A stretch of 64,000 bases of DNA, from the NCBI GenBank assembly GCA_000955785.1, contig JYOD01000037.1, positions 62,001 through 126,000 on the forward strand, in the 5' to 3' direction. This DNA comes from Burkholderiaceae bacterium 16 (GTDB taxonomy: Bacteria > Pseudomonadota > Gammaproteobacteria > Burkholderiales > Burkholderiaceae). Every line of letters starts with the position of its first letter. Within the stretch, counting starts at the first letter, position 1. This document shows positions 29,664 through 39,258 of this stretch, piece by piece. The notes under the pieces are model-generated. The model was given only the letters and a program-made list of their open reading frames with translations, was not told where the DNA came from and ran no database searches. Made by a program: the position numbers and the translations under genes.

Positions 29664-30218
29664 TTACTTGGGCGCCGCCACCGTTACCAGTGCCGGACGC
29701 AGTACGCGGTCTGCGATCATGTAGCCACGCTGCAGTACCGTCACCACGGTATTGGGTTCCTGCGGCGCGGGCACCATGGAAATGGCCTGGTGGCGGTGCG
29801 GGTCGAATTTCTCGCCGACCGGGTTCAGTTCGACGATCTTGCCCTTCTCAAAGGCGCTGAGGAGCTGGCGCGCTGTCAACTCGACCCCTTCGCGCAGCTT
29901 GGCGATATCGCCTGAGCCATCGGCCAGCGCGGCCTGCAGGCTGTCCATCACGGGCAGCAGGTAATCGGCGAAGCTTTCGATGGCGAATTTATGCGCCTTG
30001 GCGACATCATCCTGGGCGCGGCGGCGGATGTTCTCGCCCTCGGCAGTTGCCCGCAGGAACATGTCGTAGTGCTCCTTGGCCTTGGCTTCAAGCGCGGCCA
30101 GCTGGGCCGCCACGTCGCCAGCGGCGTTCTCGGCCTGGCCGGCCGGGGCGGTGTTCAGCTCCTCGCTGGCGGGCGTGAGCGGCGGCGTGGTGGGTGGCGT
30201 CTGCTTCTGTTCTTCCAT
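29664..30218 (-). CDS. grpE: Nucleotide exchange factor GrpE
   Basis: 184 residues from [14 protein letters not shown] disordered acidic N-terminus precedes the long coiled coil ([36 protein letters not shown]) and the C-terminal beta-wing ([16 protein letters not shown]... [21 protein letters not shown]), the GrpE signature. It releases ADP from DnaK. The start at 30218 was chosen because upstream codons are not GrpE-like. dnaK and dnaJ are not in the window. A heat-shock-type promoter lies upstream. Confidence 0.97.
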   Translation of the reverse strand: MEEQKQTPPTTPPLTPASEELNTAPAGQAENAAGDVAAQLAALEAKAKEHYDMFLRATAEGENIRRRAQDDVAKAHKFAIESFADYLLPVMDSLQAALADGSGDIAKLREGVELTARQLLSAFEKGKIVELNPVGEKFDPHRHQAISMVPAPQEPNTVVTVLQRGYMIADRVLRPALVTVAAPK

Positions 30219-30295
30219 GTCGATCCGTATCAATACAAGGACGCGGCCTGCCTGGTCGCAGGCCGCCGGGTGGTCAATCGGCAAATGTAGCCTGC

Positions 30296-30323
30296 AGTTG
30301 GTGGCAAGCGTCTGTTTTTCAAG
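30296..30323 (-). promoter_or_regulatory. Candidate sigma-32 promoter of grpE
   Basis: On the minus strand CTTGAA (30318-30323), 14-bp spacer, CACCAACT (30296-30303), against the sigma-32 consensus CTTGAA-N13/14-CCCCATNT: -35 exact, -10 six of eight. It lies about 78 bp before the grpE ATG. Confidence 0.45.
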
Positions 30324-30493
30324 GGCGCACCGGGATGGTGCAGTGAAACACAAGGTTACAAAGAGAGGTGCGTGGAAATAGGGGCCATATTGCTTTGCAG
30401 CAGCGCACACCCTAAGATGAAAAGGTATAAAAATGACAAAAATAACGGGGTCGAAGATGCATCACACGTCGGGCCACTCTCGAGAGGTTAGCC

Positions 30494-30649
30494 ATGCATA
30501 AGCTACCTGTTCTGACGGTCTTCCTACTCGCCGCATTATCGGTGATGACAGCCTTTATCTGCCTTTCCGGCGCGTTCACGCCGCGAGACACCGAGTACGG
30601 CAGCGGCAAGGCGGTTTTCAAGCACTACATCATCCCCTACGTTCGCTGA
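30494..30649 (+). CDS. 51-residue single-membrane-segment peptide
   Basis: ATG at 30494 with an SD-like GAGAGG seven bases upstream encodes MHKLPVLTVFLLAALSVMTAFICL..., one hydrophobic helix (about 5-26) and a polar tail ending FKHYIIPYVR. It is the only plus-strand gene between divergently placed grpE and hslR. I do not recognise a family. The SD, membrane helix and clean context argue that it is real; the small size keeps confidence moderate. Confidence 0.5.
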   Translation: MHKLPVLTVFLLAALSVMTAFICLSGAFTPRDTEYGSGKAVFKHYIIPYVR

Positions 30650-30693
30650 CCCAGGCAGGTGAGTCCGGGCGACCGCCCGCGCGGCTGCCCTCC

Positions 30694-31089
30694 TCACCCC
30701 CTGACTCCATCGATCTGGCGCCGGTCGCGCTTGGTCGGCCGGCCCTGCAAGCGCGACGCTGGTTCATCGTTGAGCCGCCTGTTCTCCGCGTCTTGGCGCC
30801 GGCGCGCCTCGCTGGCCTCGGTTTCCGCATAGAGGGTCTGGGCGACGGTTGCCGGACCGCGGGCTCCCGCAACGCCCTTTACCACCACTTCCCAGCGTTG
30901 CTGGTGCGCCTCCAGTACGACCGTGTCACCCGGCTTGACCTCGCGCGAATTCTTGCAGGCCTGACCATTGACCTGGACCTTGCCCCGCTCCACCGCCTCG
31001 GCCGCCAGCGAGCGCGTCTTGAAGAATCGCGCGCACCACAGCCATTTATCGATGCGCAGGCGGGCATCGGCCTCAAAAGATACGTTCAT
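30694..31089 (-). CDS. hslR: Ribosome-associated heat shock protein Hsp15
   Basis: 131 residues with an N-terminal S4 RNA-binding domain (LRIDKWLWCARFFKTRSLAAEAVERGKVQVNGQ) and the basic C-terminal tail (GRPTKRDRRQIDG) of Hsp15. It rescues 50S subunits that carry nascent peptidyl-tRNA. It follows hemH by 33 bp on the same strand in a heat-shock cluster. Confidence 0.93.
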   Translation of the reverse strand: MNVSFEADARLRIDKWLWCARFFKTRSLAAEAVERGKVQVNGQACKNSREVKPGDTVVLEAHQQRWEVVVKGVAGARGPATVAQTLYAETEASEARRRQDAENRRLNDEPASRLQGRPTKRDRRQIDGVRG

Positions 31090-31122
31090 GCATTCACCTC
31101 CATGCCGTTGCTCCCGCGCCGC

Positions 31123-32238
31123 TCATGCCGCCGCACCGCGGGTCTGGGCTTGCGTGCGCCGGGCTTCCAGTTCATGCGGATGGGGCATCCGCAGCGGCCA
31201 GCCTTGCAGGTGCTGCAATCCGATCTCCGCGAGCCCGGCGATCCAGCTTTCCGCATCGTTGAGGCAAGGAATGTAGTGGAATACCTTGCCGCCAGCCACC
31301 TGGAACGCGGACCGCCCTTCCATGGCGATCTCTTCCAGCGTTTCGAGGCAGTCCGCCGGGAAGCCGGGACAAAACACGTCGACCCGGCCGGTACCGACCT
31401 TGCCTAGCTCTTGCAGGGTAGGCGCGGTATAGGGCTGCAGCCACTCCGCCTTGCCGAAGCGCGACTGGAACGTGACCTGGTACTGCCCGGGCTGCAAACC
31501 CAGCGCCTCGCCCAGCAGGCGCCCGGTCTTCAGGCATTCGCAGTGGTAGGGATCGCCCAGTTCCAGCGTCCTGCGCGGCACCCCGTGAAACGACAGGATC
31601 AGCTTGTCGCCACGCGCGAAATCCGGTGTGCCGTGTTGCGCCCAGTATGCCCCGACCTGCTGGTGCAAGGCCGCAATGTACGCCGGATGGTCGTGAAAAT
31701 GCTTGACCAGCCGCAACTCCGGCTGGTTTCGCCACGCCTTGAGCACACGAAACGCCTCATCGAAGGCGGTCGCGGTGGTGGTGCCTGAGTATTGCGGGTA
31801 CAAGGGCAGCAGCAGGATGCGCTCGGTCCCCTGGCGCCGCAGCGCCTCCAGCACCGACCCGATCGAGGGGTTGCCATAACGCATGGCGCACGCCACGGTA
31901 ACTTCGTGGCCATGCTGGTTGAGCAGTAATTGCAAGGCGTGGGCCTGGCGCTCGGTGTGCACCAGCAGCGGCGACCCCGTCATATGGGCTTCGCGCAGCC
32001 AGATCGATTCGTACTTCATCGCCGACGCGCGCGCGCGCAGCGGCAGGATGAGGCCGTACAGGATCGGCAGCCACGCGGCGCGGGGAATCTCCACGACGCG
32101 CGGATCCGACAGGAACTGCTTGAGGTAGCTGCCGACCGCTTTAGGCGTCGGCGCATCGGGTGTGCCGAGGTTGATCAACAGGATCGCCGTGCGCGGCGCC
32201 TGGCCATGCTGATAGGCCGGCTCGGGAGTAAACGTCAT
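31123..32238 (-). CDS. hemH: Ferrochelatase
   Basis: A 371-residue enzyme inserting Fe2+ into protoporphyrin IX, the last step of heme synthesis. [13 protein letters not shown] is the family start; the catalytic His is in [20 protein letters not shown] and the conserved Glu in [15 protein letters not shown]. The start at 32238 ([12 protein letters not shown]) was chosen over an ATG 11 codons upstream. It lies between hrcA and hslR on the same strand, an arrangement common in betaproteobacteria. Confidence 0.95.
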   Translation of the reverse strand: MTFTPEPAYQHGQAPRTAILLINLGTPDAPTPKAVGSYLKQFLSDPRVVEIPRAAWLPILYGLILPLRARASAMKYESIWLREAHMTGSPLLVHTERQAHALQLLLNQHGHEVTVACAMRYGNPSIGSVLEALRRQGTERILLLPLYPQYSGTTTATAFDEAFRVLKAWRNQPELRLVKHFHDHPAYIAALHQQVGAYWAQHGTPDFARGDKLILSFHGVPRRTLELGDPYHCECLKTGRLLGEALGLQPGQYQVTFQSRFGKAEWLQPYTAPTLQELGKVGTGRVDVFCPGFPADCLETLEEIAMEGRSAFQVAGGKVFHYIPCLNDAESWIAGLAEIGLQHLQGWPLRMPHPHELEARRTQAQTRGAAA

Positions 32239-32350
32239 GTAATTTCCGGTGTGGCGGAGCGGCGCGGGCACAGGGCGCGCGGCCGCCAGGTCTCGCCGAG
32301 CTTACAGGATGAACGGAACAGGCAGTCTGTGAGACCGGGCCAGGACGACA

Positions 32351-33388
32351 CTAGTTCTGGCTGAGCGCGCTGGACAACAGGCGCGCAGTGATGTCGACGA
32401 TCGGGATCACCCGCTCGTAGGCCATGCGGGTCGGCCCGATCACCCCGAGCGTGCCGACGATCTGGCCGTCGACTTCGTAGGGCGCGGTAATGACCGCCAT
32501 GTCTTCCAGCGGCACCAGCTTGCTCTCGCCGCCGATGAAGATCTGCACGCCCTGGGCGTGGCTGGAGACATCGAGCAGCTTGAGCAGGCCGGTCTTGTGC
32601 TCGAACACGTCGAACAGCTTGCGCAGTTTTTCCATGCTGGAGGAAAGATCCTCCACTTCGAGCAACTTGCGCTCGCCCGAGATAAAGACGTGATCGTCCT
32701 CTTCCTCGGCCATGGCGTTGCTGCCCGCCTCCACCGCGGCCTGCATCAGCTGCGACATATCCATGCGCAGCGCCTGCAGTTCGCCGCGCAGGTGGTCGCG
32801 CACGTTGTCGAAGCTCATGCCGGCAAAGTGCGAGTTGATGAAATTGGCTGCCTCGACCAGTTGCGACGGGGAATACGGCAGTTCGGTCTGGATGATGCGG
32901 TTCTGCACATCGCCCTCCGGCGTGACGATGATCAGCAGGATGCGCTTGTCCGAGAGCCGCATGAATTCCACTTGGCGGAACGCCTGGGCGCGGCGCGGGG
33001 TCATCACCACGCCGGCGAACTGAGACAGGTTGGACAAGGTATGAGCCGCCGAGGTGATCATCCGCTGCGGCCCAAGCTGCTGGCCGCGCAACTGGCCCTG
33101 GATCTTGCCGGTCAGTTCAGCCAGGTTAAGCGCGCCATCCAGCGGCTGGGCGGTCAGCATGGTGTCGACGAACAAGCGATAACCCCGCGGCGTCGGAATG
33201 CGCCCGGCCGAGGTATGGGGGCTGGCAATAAACCCCATCTCCTCCAGATCCGACATCACATTGCGGATGGTGGCAGGGGACAGATCGAGCCCGGAGTACT
33301 TCGACAAAGTCCGTGAGCCCACGGGTTGTCCCTCGGCGATATAGCGCTCGATCAGGGTTTTGAGAAGCGTTTTTGCACGTTCATCCAT
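32351..33388 (-). CDS. hrcA: Heat-inducible transcription repressor HrcA
   Basis: 345 residues. The N-terminal winged helix ([33 protein letters not shown]... [16 protein letters not shown]) and GAF-like domain ([47 protein letters not shown]) match HrcA, which represses groE/dnaK genes at CIRCE sites. I find no CIRCE palindrome in this window, so its targets are elsewhere. It is divergent from nadK (114 bp). Confidence 0.96.
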   Translation of the reverse strand: MDERAKTLLKTLIERYIAEGQPVGSRTLSKYSGLDLSPATIRNVMSDLEEMGFIASPHTSAGRIPTPRGYRLFVDTMLTAQPLDGALNLAELTGKIQGQLRGQQLGPQRMITSAAHTLSNLSQFAGVVMTPRRAQAFRQVEFMRLSDKRILLIIVTPEGDVQNRIIQTELPYSPSQLVEAANFINSHFAGMSFDNVRDHLRGELQALRMDMSQLMQAAVEAGSNAMAEEEDDHVFISGERKLLEVEDLSSSMEKLRKLFDVFEHKTGLLKLLDVSSHAQGVQIFIGGESKLVPLEDMAVITAPYEVDGQIVGTLGVIGPTRMAYERVIPIVDITARLLSSALSQN

Positions 33389-33466
33389 GATGTTCCCGAT
33401 TTTACGCAAGTTTACCCCGTTCGGGCGGCTCATCCGTGTTCCGGCCCGGCCGCAGGTGCCCATCTG

Positions 33467-33496
33467 CTGACAATGGTCGCGGCGGTATGGTCTAAT
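33467..33496 (+). promoter_or_regulatory. Candidate nadK promoter giving a near-leaderless mRNA
   Basis: CTGACA (33467-33472), 18-bp spacer, TCTAAT (33491-33496). The expected transcription start falls on or next to the ATG at 33503, and no SD is present. Confidence 0.5.
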
Positions 33497-33502
33497 CCCG
33501 GC

Positions 33503-34420
33503 ATGTCTTCGCTCCCCACGCCCGGCGCCGCGCGCGCGCCCTTTCGCACCGTCGCCCTGATCGGCAGGTATGCCACTGCCGGCATCGAGGGCCCGCTGGA
33601 GGATCTGGCCGCCTGCATCCTCCGGAACGGCCAGGATGTGGTGTTCGAGCGCGAAACCGCGATGGCTACCGGGCTGACCGACTATCCGGCGCTGGCGCCG
33701 GACGAGATCGGCAAGCATGCCGATGTGGCGGTGGTGCTCGGCGGCGACGGTACCTTGCTGGGCCTGGCGCGCCAACTGGCCGGCTATCCGGTGCCGCTGA
33801 TCGGCGTGAACCACGGGCGCCTCGGCTTCATGACCGACATCCCGTTGCAAGACGTGCATTCGGTGCTGCCCGACATGCTTGCAGGCCGCTACGAGTCGGA
33901 GACCCGCATGCTGCTGGAGTCGCAGGTGGTACGCGACGACGGCGTGATCTTTTCCGCGCTGGCCTTCAATGACGTCGTGGTCAACCGTTCCGGCATCTCC
34001 GGCATGGTCGAACTGGCGGTCTCCGTGGACGGCCACTTCATGTACAACCAGCGTTCGGACGGCCTGATCGTCTCGACGCCGACCGGCTCGACCGCCTATG
34101 CGCTGTCGTCGGGCGGCCCGATCCTGCACCCCACCCTGTCGGGGCTGGTGCTGGTGCCGATTGCCCCGCATGCGCTGTCCAACCGCCCCATCGTCCTGCC
34201 GCATGACGCCGAAGTCTCGATCGAGGTGGCCACGGCGCGCGACGCGAGCGTCAACTTCGACATGCAGTCACTGACCTCGCTGCTGCCGGGCGACCGCATT
34301 GTGGTTCGCCGGTCGGCCAAGACCGTCAACCTGCTGCATCCGATCGGCTACAACTATTACGCCACGCTGCGCAAGAAGCTGCACTGGCACGAGTACCCGA
34401 GCGAAGACAACCGGCTCTGA
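33503..34420 (+). CDS. nadK: NAD kinase
   Basis: A 305-residue enzyme phosphorylating NAD to NADP. The GGDGTLLG motif (around residue 78) is exact, followed by [22 protein letters not shown] (ND variant of the substrate NE/D motif) and [16 protein letters not shown]. The start at 33503 gives the normal length; the frame is open further upstream across the hrcA start, but those codons are not NadK-like. recN follows 81 bp downstream, a conserved pairing. Confidence 0.96.
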   Translation: MSSLPTPGAARAPFRTVALIGRYATAGIEGPLEDLAACILRNGQDVVFERETAMATGLTDYPALAPDEIGKHADVAVVLGGDGTLLGLARQLAGYPVPLIGVNHGRLGFMTDIPLQDVHSVLPDMLAGRYESETRMLLESQVVRDDGVIFSALAFNDVVVNRSGISGMVELAVSVDGHFMYNQRSDGLIVSTPTGSTAYALSSGGPILHPTLSGLVLVPIAPHALSNRPIVLPHDAEVSIEVATARDASVNFDMQSLTSLLPGDRIVVRRSAKTVNLLHPIGYNYYATLRKKLHWHEYPSEDNRL

Positions 34421-34501
34421 GCCGCGCCGATCCTGACCGATCCGGCCCAGATCCGCTGCCCCCAAACCGAATCCGCCCCTGACCCCGACCCGTCGCCCAC
34501 G

Positions 34502-36226
34502 ATGCTGCGCAGCCTGTCCATCCGCGATTTCGTCATCGTCGATACGCTCGACCTCGACTTCTCCCCGGGCTTCACCGTCTTCACCGGCGAGACCGGCGCC
34601 GGCAAGTCGATCCTGATCGATGCGCTGGCCCTGGTGCTGGGTGAGCGCGCCGACGCCGGCGTGGTCCGCGAAGGCGCCGCCCGGACCAGCATCAGCGCCA
34701 CCTTCGCCACCCCCGCCGGGCTCGATGACTGGCTGGCCGAACACGACCTCACCGGCGACGATGGCACCGTGCTGCTGCGCCGGACCGTCGACGCCAGCGG
34801 GCGCAGCAAGGCCTTTATCAATGGCGCCGCCGCCACGCTGGGCCAGTTGCGCGACATCGGCGACCGCCTGGTCGACATCCACGGCCAGCATGCCCACCAG
34901 TTGCTGCTGCGCCCGGACGCCCAGCGCCTGCTGCTGGATGCCCATGCCGGCCTTACCGCCCAGGCGGGCGCCGTAGCCGAGGCCTGGCGCTCGTGGCGTG
35001 CCTGCGTGCGCCAGCGCGAAACCATCGAGCACCGCTCGCGCGAGATGCAGCTTGAGCGCGAACGGCTCGAATGGCAGGTCGGCGAACTCGAGAAGCTGGC
35101 GCCGCAACCTGGCGAGTGGGAAGACATCCAGGCCGAATACAACCGGCTATCGCACGCCGCGGGGCTGATCGAGGGCAGCCGCGCCGCGCTGGAAGCGCTG
35201 TCCGAGGCCGATGGCTCGGTACTGTCGGCACTCAACAGCGTGGTGCAGCGCCTGCGGCAGCTGGCGGGCGTCGATCCCGGCCTGGGCGACGTGCTGGCGG
35301 CGCTGGACCCGGCCCTGGTACAGGTCGAGGAAGCCGCTCACTCGCTCAACCGCTATGTCGACCGGCTCGATCTCGACCCCGAACGCCTGCAACTGGTGGA
35401 AGCGCGCATGCAGGCTCTGCACACCACCGCGCGCAAGTACCGGCTGCCGCCTGAGCAACTGCCCGACGAACTGATGGCCCGCCGCCAGCAGCTCGACGAC
35501 CTCCAGTCCGCCCAGGACCTGAACAAGGCGATGGCGCGCGAGGCCGCGGCTCGAGCCGCTTACCTGACCATCGCCCAGCACCTCGGCGCCGCCCGCAAGG
35601 TGGCGGCCGAAAGCCTGTCGGCCGCCGTCACGGACGCCATGCAAGGCCTGTCTATGGCGGGCGGCAGCTTCGCGGTGGCGCTGCACCCGCTCGACGAAGG
35701 GCAAAGCCACGGCCTGGAACAAGTCGAGTTCCTGGTGGCCGGCCATGCCGGCGTCAGCGCGCGTCCCCTCGCCAAGGTGGCCTCGGGCGGCGAACTCGCC
35801 CGTATCAGCCTGGCGATCTCCGTCATCACCAGTGAGGCCGCGCCTACCCCGACCCTGATCTTCGACGAGGTCGACACAGGCATCGGCGGTGCGGTGGCCG
35901 AAGTGGTAGGCCGCCGGCTGCAGGAGCTTGGCCGCGCCCGCCAGGTGCTGTGCGTGACCCACCTGCCGCAAGTCGCCGCCCAGGCCGGCACCCACCTGCT
36001 GGTCAGCAAGGAGACCAGCCAGCCCGAAGGCAAGGGCTCGGTCACCCGCTCGCGCATCCGCGCCCTCGACGCGGCCGGCCGCGTGGTCGAGACCGCCCGC
36101 ATGCTGGGCGGCACCACCGTGACCGCCACCACCGTGCAGCACGCCGAGGAAATGCTCGCGCAAGGCATGCGCGGCGCCACCGGCACGGCCCGGGAAGCGC
36201 GCCGTTCGCGCCGGAGCGCAAGCTGA
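34502..36226 (+). CDS. recN: DNA repair protein RecN
   Basis: A 574-residue SMC-like ATPase for double-strand break repair. The N-terminal Walker A GETGAGKS (around residue 33), long central coiled coils, signature KVASGGELARISLAI and Walker B TLIFDEVDTGIGG are all present. It follows nadK on the same strand. No LexA box was recognised upstream. Confidence 0.96.
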   Translation: MLRSLSIRDFVIVDTLDLDFSPGFTVFTGETGAGKSILIDALALVLGERADAGVVREGAARTSISATFATPAGLDDWLAEHDLTGDDGTVLLRRTVDASGRSKAFINGAAATLGQLRDIGDRLVDIHGQHAHQLLLRPDAQRLLLDAHAGLTAQAGAVAEAWRSWRACVRQRETIEHRSREMQLERERLEWQVGELEKLAPQPGEWEDIQAEYNRLSHAAGLIEGSRAALEALSEADGSVLSALNSVVQRLRQLAGVDPGLGDVLAALDPALVQVEEAAHSLNRYVDRLDLDPERLQLVEARMQALHTTARKYRLPPEQLPDELMARRQQLDDLQSAQDLNKAMAREAAARAAYLTIAQHLGAARKVAAESLSAAVTDAMQGLSMAGGSFAVALHPLDEGQSHGLEQVEFLVAGHAGVSARPLAKVASGGELARISLAISVITSEAAPTPTLIFDEVDTGIGGAVAEVVGRRLQELGRARQVLCVTHLPQVAAQAGTHLLVSKETSQPEGKGSVTRSRIRALDAAGRVVETARMLGGTTVTATTVQHAEEMLAQGMRGATGTAREARRSRRSAS

Positions 36227-36272
36227 TCGCCCGCGTCCCGCACCGGCCCAGTAACCATCCAGGAGTTTTCCC

Positions 36273-36707
36273 ATGTCAACCGGCAAACTGCCGCACTCCC
36301 GCTCAATGGCTCGCCCGCTGCGGATCACTGCCGCCTGCGGCCTGCTGGCACTGCTCGCACTCACCGCTTGCCAGGCGCAGCAGCGCCCCTACGCGCCGGC
36401 CAGCAGTATCAGCGCCGACCGTGCCGTGGGCGACATCATGGTGCGCTTCAGCGCGCCGCCGGTGACCGGCTCCGAAGAGGCCGGCCGCCTGCTGGAGTCG
36501 ATTTCCGGGCCGATCCGTTTCGTCGTCAAGCGGCCGATGTCGGGCGGCGTCTGGCTGGTCACTGCTATTTCGCAATCCGGTGATGCTACGATGGATCAGG
36601 CCGTGGCCACGCTGCGAGCCGCTCCCCGCATCGAGCTGGCCGAACCGGACCGGGTGCTCAAGCCGAATCGCACCATGCCCATGGGACGCGACATGCCGCC
36701 GGGCTGA
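36273..36707 (+). CDS. Propeptide-like (I9-type) lipoprotein
   Basis: 144 residues. A signal peptide ends in lipobox LTAC (Cys33). Residues 53-131 resemble the propeptide of the S8 protease encoded next: both have G-x-x-I/M-V-R (54-58), a long variable turn, VKR-x-MxGG (85-92) and A-T-L/R...APRI-x-x-x-x-PDR-x-L (111-129). S8 propeptides are intramolecular chaperones and inhibitors, so a free-standing membrane-anchored copy could chaperone or inhibit the neighbouring protease. The similarity is visible by eye; the function is inferred. It lies 46 bp after recN and 193 bp before the protease. Confidence 0.75.
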   Translation: MSTGKLPHSRSMARPLRITAACGLLALLALTACQAQQRPYAPASSISADRAVGDIMVRFSAPPVTGSEEAGRLLESISGPIRFVVKRPMSGGVWLVTAISQSGDATMDQAVATLRAAPRIELAEPDRVLKPNRTMPMGRDMPPG

Positions 36708-36900
36708 AGCCGGCGCGCCTGCACTGCGGGCATGGCGGGGCGGGCAGGCTCTGTAGTCGGTTTCCCTGACTTGAACGTTGAAGGTTGAATGCTGTAACCG
36801 TGGTTCCCGGCGCGATCGCGCTCTTGCAGATTCCGGGGCGCTCCGCAGGGAAAGCCCCACCGCGGTCAGTCCGACGCGGGCTTAACGGGAGAAGGCAGAC

Positions 36901-38586
36901 ATGCAGCAACAGCTTCAGTACCGGTCATGCGGCACAAGACGCATAGCGCGCCACGGCGCATTGCTGCTGGCGCTGGGCGCCGCCCTCTGGCTGGGGGCAC
37001 CGGCCTCCGCCAGCGCGGCTCCCGACCCCGCCGCACGCCCGGCGCCGCGCTACAGCGGCAACTTCATCGTACGCTGGCGCGACGGCAGCACCAGCACCGC
37101 GAGCAGCAGCGCTGCCGCCAGCGGCCAGCCCGACCGCATGCTGAGCGTTCGCCAGAACACTGGCGTGGCGCTCGCGGTCAAGCGCCAGATGGGCGGCAGC
37201 CTGCAATTGCTGAGCGTCTCCGGCAGCGATGCCGCCGACCCCGAGGCCACCGCCGCCCGGCTGCGCCAGGATCCCCGCATCGCGGAGGTGGTGCCGGACC
37301 GCTGGCTGCACCTGCATGACACGGCACCCAACGATCCCGAATTCGCGCTCAACCAGCCGTACCTCGGTACGCCCGCGCAAGTGGTGGGCGGCGTCAACCT
37401 GCCGCCGGCATGGGACCGCACCCGCGGCAGCAGCAGCCTCGTGATCGCGGTGCTCGATACCGGCTACCTGCCGCACCCGGACCTGGCCGCGCGCATCGTG
37501 CCTGGCTATGACTTCATTACCGACACCAGCATCGCCAATGACGGCGACGGGCGCGACACCGATGCTACCGATGCTGGCGACGGCGTGCCGAGCGGATTCA
37601 CCTGTCCCGGCACATCGGCGCCAACCACCACTGCCACCAACAATAGCTGGCACGGCACCCGCGTGGCGGGGACGCTGGGAGCGCTGACCAACAACGGGGT
37701 GAATATCGCCGGCGTGGACTGGAACGCACGCATCCAGCCGGTGCGCGTATCCGGCCGCTGCGGCGCGTTGCTGTCCGACACCGTGGATGGCATGCGGTGG
37801 GCCGGCGGCCTCGCCGTGCCCAATGCTCCGGCCAACCCCACCCCCGCGCGCGTGATCAACTTGAGCCTGGGCGGCGGCACCTGCTCCAGCATCGAGCAGC
37901 AGGCCGTGAACGACCTCGCTGCCAACGGCGTGATCGTGGTTGCCGCCACCGGCAACAGCGCCAGTGCGGTCGAGGCGCCAGCCGACTGCAGTGGCGTGGT
38001 GGCAGTCACGGCCCACGCCAACGACGGCGAGAACGCCGGCTATGCCAATGTGGGACCGCAAGTCTCGCTGAGCGCGCCTGGCGGTGGCTGCGGCAATTCC
38101 AAAGTCGTGCAAGGCAGCAACGGCAATACGTGTTCGGTGGCGAATTCCTTCATCCGCACCCTCTCCAATGACGGCACCACGTCGCTTGGCAATTACACGG
38201 TCACCAGTTCCCAGGGCACGAGCTTTGCCACGCCGCTGGTGTCTGGCGTGGCAGCGCTGATGCTCGCGGCCAATCCGGCGCTGACATCCGCCCAGCTGCT
38301 TGCCACCCTGAAGAGTTCTGCGCGCCCCCACCCTGCGGGCACGTTTTGCACGACCACCACGGGTACCGGCAAATGTGGTGCAGGCCTGCTCGATGCCAAC
38401 GCCGCCGTCATCGCCGCCACGCAGGTGGCCCAGCCGCCTCCGCCCAGCACGCCCGGCACATCCTCCGGCGGTGGCGGTGGCGGTGGCGGCGGTGCGCTGT
38501 CGTGGCCGCTCGCGCTGGGCCTGTGCGCACTTGGCTTGTTGCTGAGCTGGTCCGGACGGCGCCGGCGTTCGGCGAAACCGCGCTAA
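36901..38586 (+). CDS. S8 subtilisin-like serine protease with GlyGly-CTERM tail
   Basis: 561 residues. Signal peptide (about 1-40), propeptide (about 52-136), then the catalytic domain with Asp186 (AVLDTG), His251 (NSWHGTRVAG), oxyanion Asn351 (ATGNS) and Ser441 (GTSFATP). Several Cys (C235, C287, C328, C363, C397, C411, C483, C492) suggest disulfides. The C-terminus is a Pro/Ser linker, nine Gly (523-531), a hydrophobic helix (533-550) and RRRR: a GlyGly-CTERM sorting signal, known to be cut by rhombosortase so the protein is released or surface-attached after type II secretion. The rhombosortase gene lies convergently 45 bp away. Confidence 0.93.
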   Translation: MQQQLQYRSCGTRRIARHGALLLALGAALWLGAPASASAAPDPAARPAPRYSGNFIVRWRDGSTSTASSSAAASGQPDRMLSVRQNTGVALAVKRQMGGSLQLLSVSGSDAADPEATAARLRQDPRIAEVVPDRWLHLHDTAPNDPEFALNQPYLGTPAQVVGGVNLPPAWDRTRGSSSLVIAVLDTGYLPHPDLAARIVPGYDFITDTSIANDGDGRDTDATDAGDGVPSGFTCPGTSAPTTTATNNSWHGTRVAGTLGALTNNGVNIAGVDWNARIQPVRVSGRCGALLSDTVDGMRWAGGLAVPNAPANPTPARVINLSLGGGTCSSIEQQAVNDLAANGVIVVAATGNSASAVEAPADCSGVVAVTAHANDGENAGYANVGPQVSLSAPGGGCGNSKVVQGSNGNTCSVANSFIRTLSNDGTTSLGNYTVTSSQGTSFATPLVSGVAALMLAANPALTSAQLLATLKSSARPHPAGTFCTTTTGTGKCGAGLLDANAAVIAATQVAQPPPPSTPGTSSGGGGGGGGGALSWPLALGLCALGLLLSWSGRRRRSAKPR

Positions 38587-38631
38587 GCGAATGACGCTGT
38601 GCCGAGGCCGGGCATCCTGCCTCCGGCATGC

Positions 38632-39258
38632 CTATGCGTCTGACTGGCCGTGACGGCGTTGCCACCACTCCTGCACCAGCCAAAGCGCCAGGCCGGCCAC
38701 CGTGCCGGCCGCGTGCGAGATACGCACCACCCCGAAGCCCCACTGCGCGTCGAATACCACCGGCGCGAGCCACGACTGCTCTAGCCAGATCTTGACCAGC
38801 ACGCCCAGGCAAAGCACCACCCCAAGCACGCGCGACACGCCACTGCCAATCAGCAGGCGCAGACCACCCCAAAGGGCCAGCCCGTGCAGCGCGCCGGACA
38901 ATCCGCCATACCAGCCCACCGAGGGAACCCGGCACAGCGCCAACTGCACCGCTATGCCGCAGGCAACCAGCACCGCCAGCATCGCGCCGGCGCGCGCCTC
39001 GCGCCCGACCAGCAGCATCAGGCCCACGGCAGCCAGCAGGTCGGCCAGCCAGTGCTGCCAGCCGAGGTGGACCCACATCGCCGTAAACAGGCGCCACCAC
39101 TGGCCGGCCGCGCCGTGGCCCATGACCGCGTCGCGCAGATAGAGTCCCTGCGCATGCAGCCATGGTACGAAGGTAAAGGCGGCGCTCAGGGCGGCAGTCG
39201 CCGCCAGCGCGGCCAGCAAAGCCGGCCAGCGCACGGCGCCGGCCACGGGCGGATTCAT
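38632..39258 (-). CDS. Rhombosortase (rhomboid-family GlyGly-CTERM protease)
   Basis: A 208-residue integral membrane protease with about six helices. Rhomboid catalytic dyad: Ser121 in YGGLSGALHG and His182 in ISHAAGTVAG; the WWRLFTAMWVHLGWQHWLADLLA segment (54-76) is the conserved rhomboid helix 1-2 region. Compact size without extra domains and the adjacent GlyGly-CTERM protein match rhombosortase, which cleaves within the Gly-rich tail. Its ATG overlaps the glnE stop (ATGA), so it is translated from the glnE transcript, and it is convergent to its presumed substrate gene. Confidence 0.9.
   Translation of the reverse strand: MNPPVAGAVRWPALLAALAATAALSAAFTFVPWLHAQGLYLRDAVMGHGAAGQWWRLFTAMWVHLGWQHWLADLLAAVGLMLLVGREARAGAMLAVLVACGIAVQLALCRVPSVGWYGGLSGALHGLALWGGLRLLIGSGVSRVLGVVLCLGVLVKIWLEQSWLAPVVFDAQWGFGVVRISHAAGTVAGLALWLVQEWWQRRHGQSDA

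Noticed and set aside
33389..33502. CIRCE element near hrcA
   Set aside because: I looked for TTAGCACTC-N9-GAGTGCTAA between hrcA and nadK and found no match.
32351..34204. Long N-terminal extension of hrcA across nadK
   Set aside because: The extension is antisense to nadK; HrcA homology begins at the ATG at 33388.
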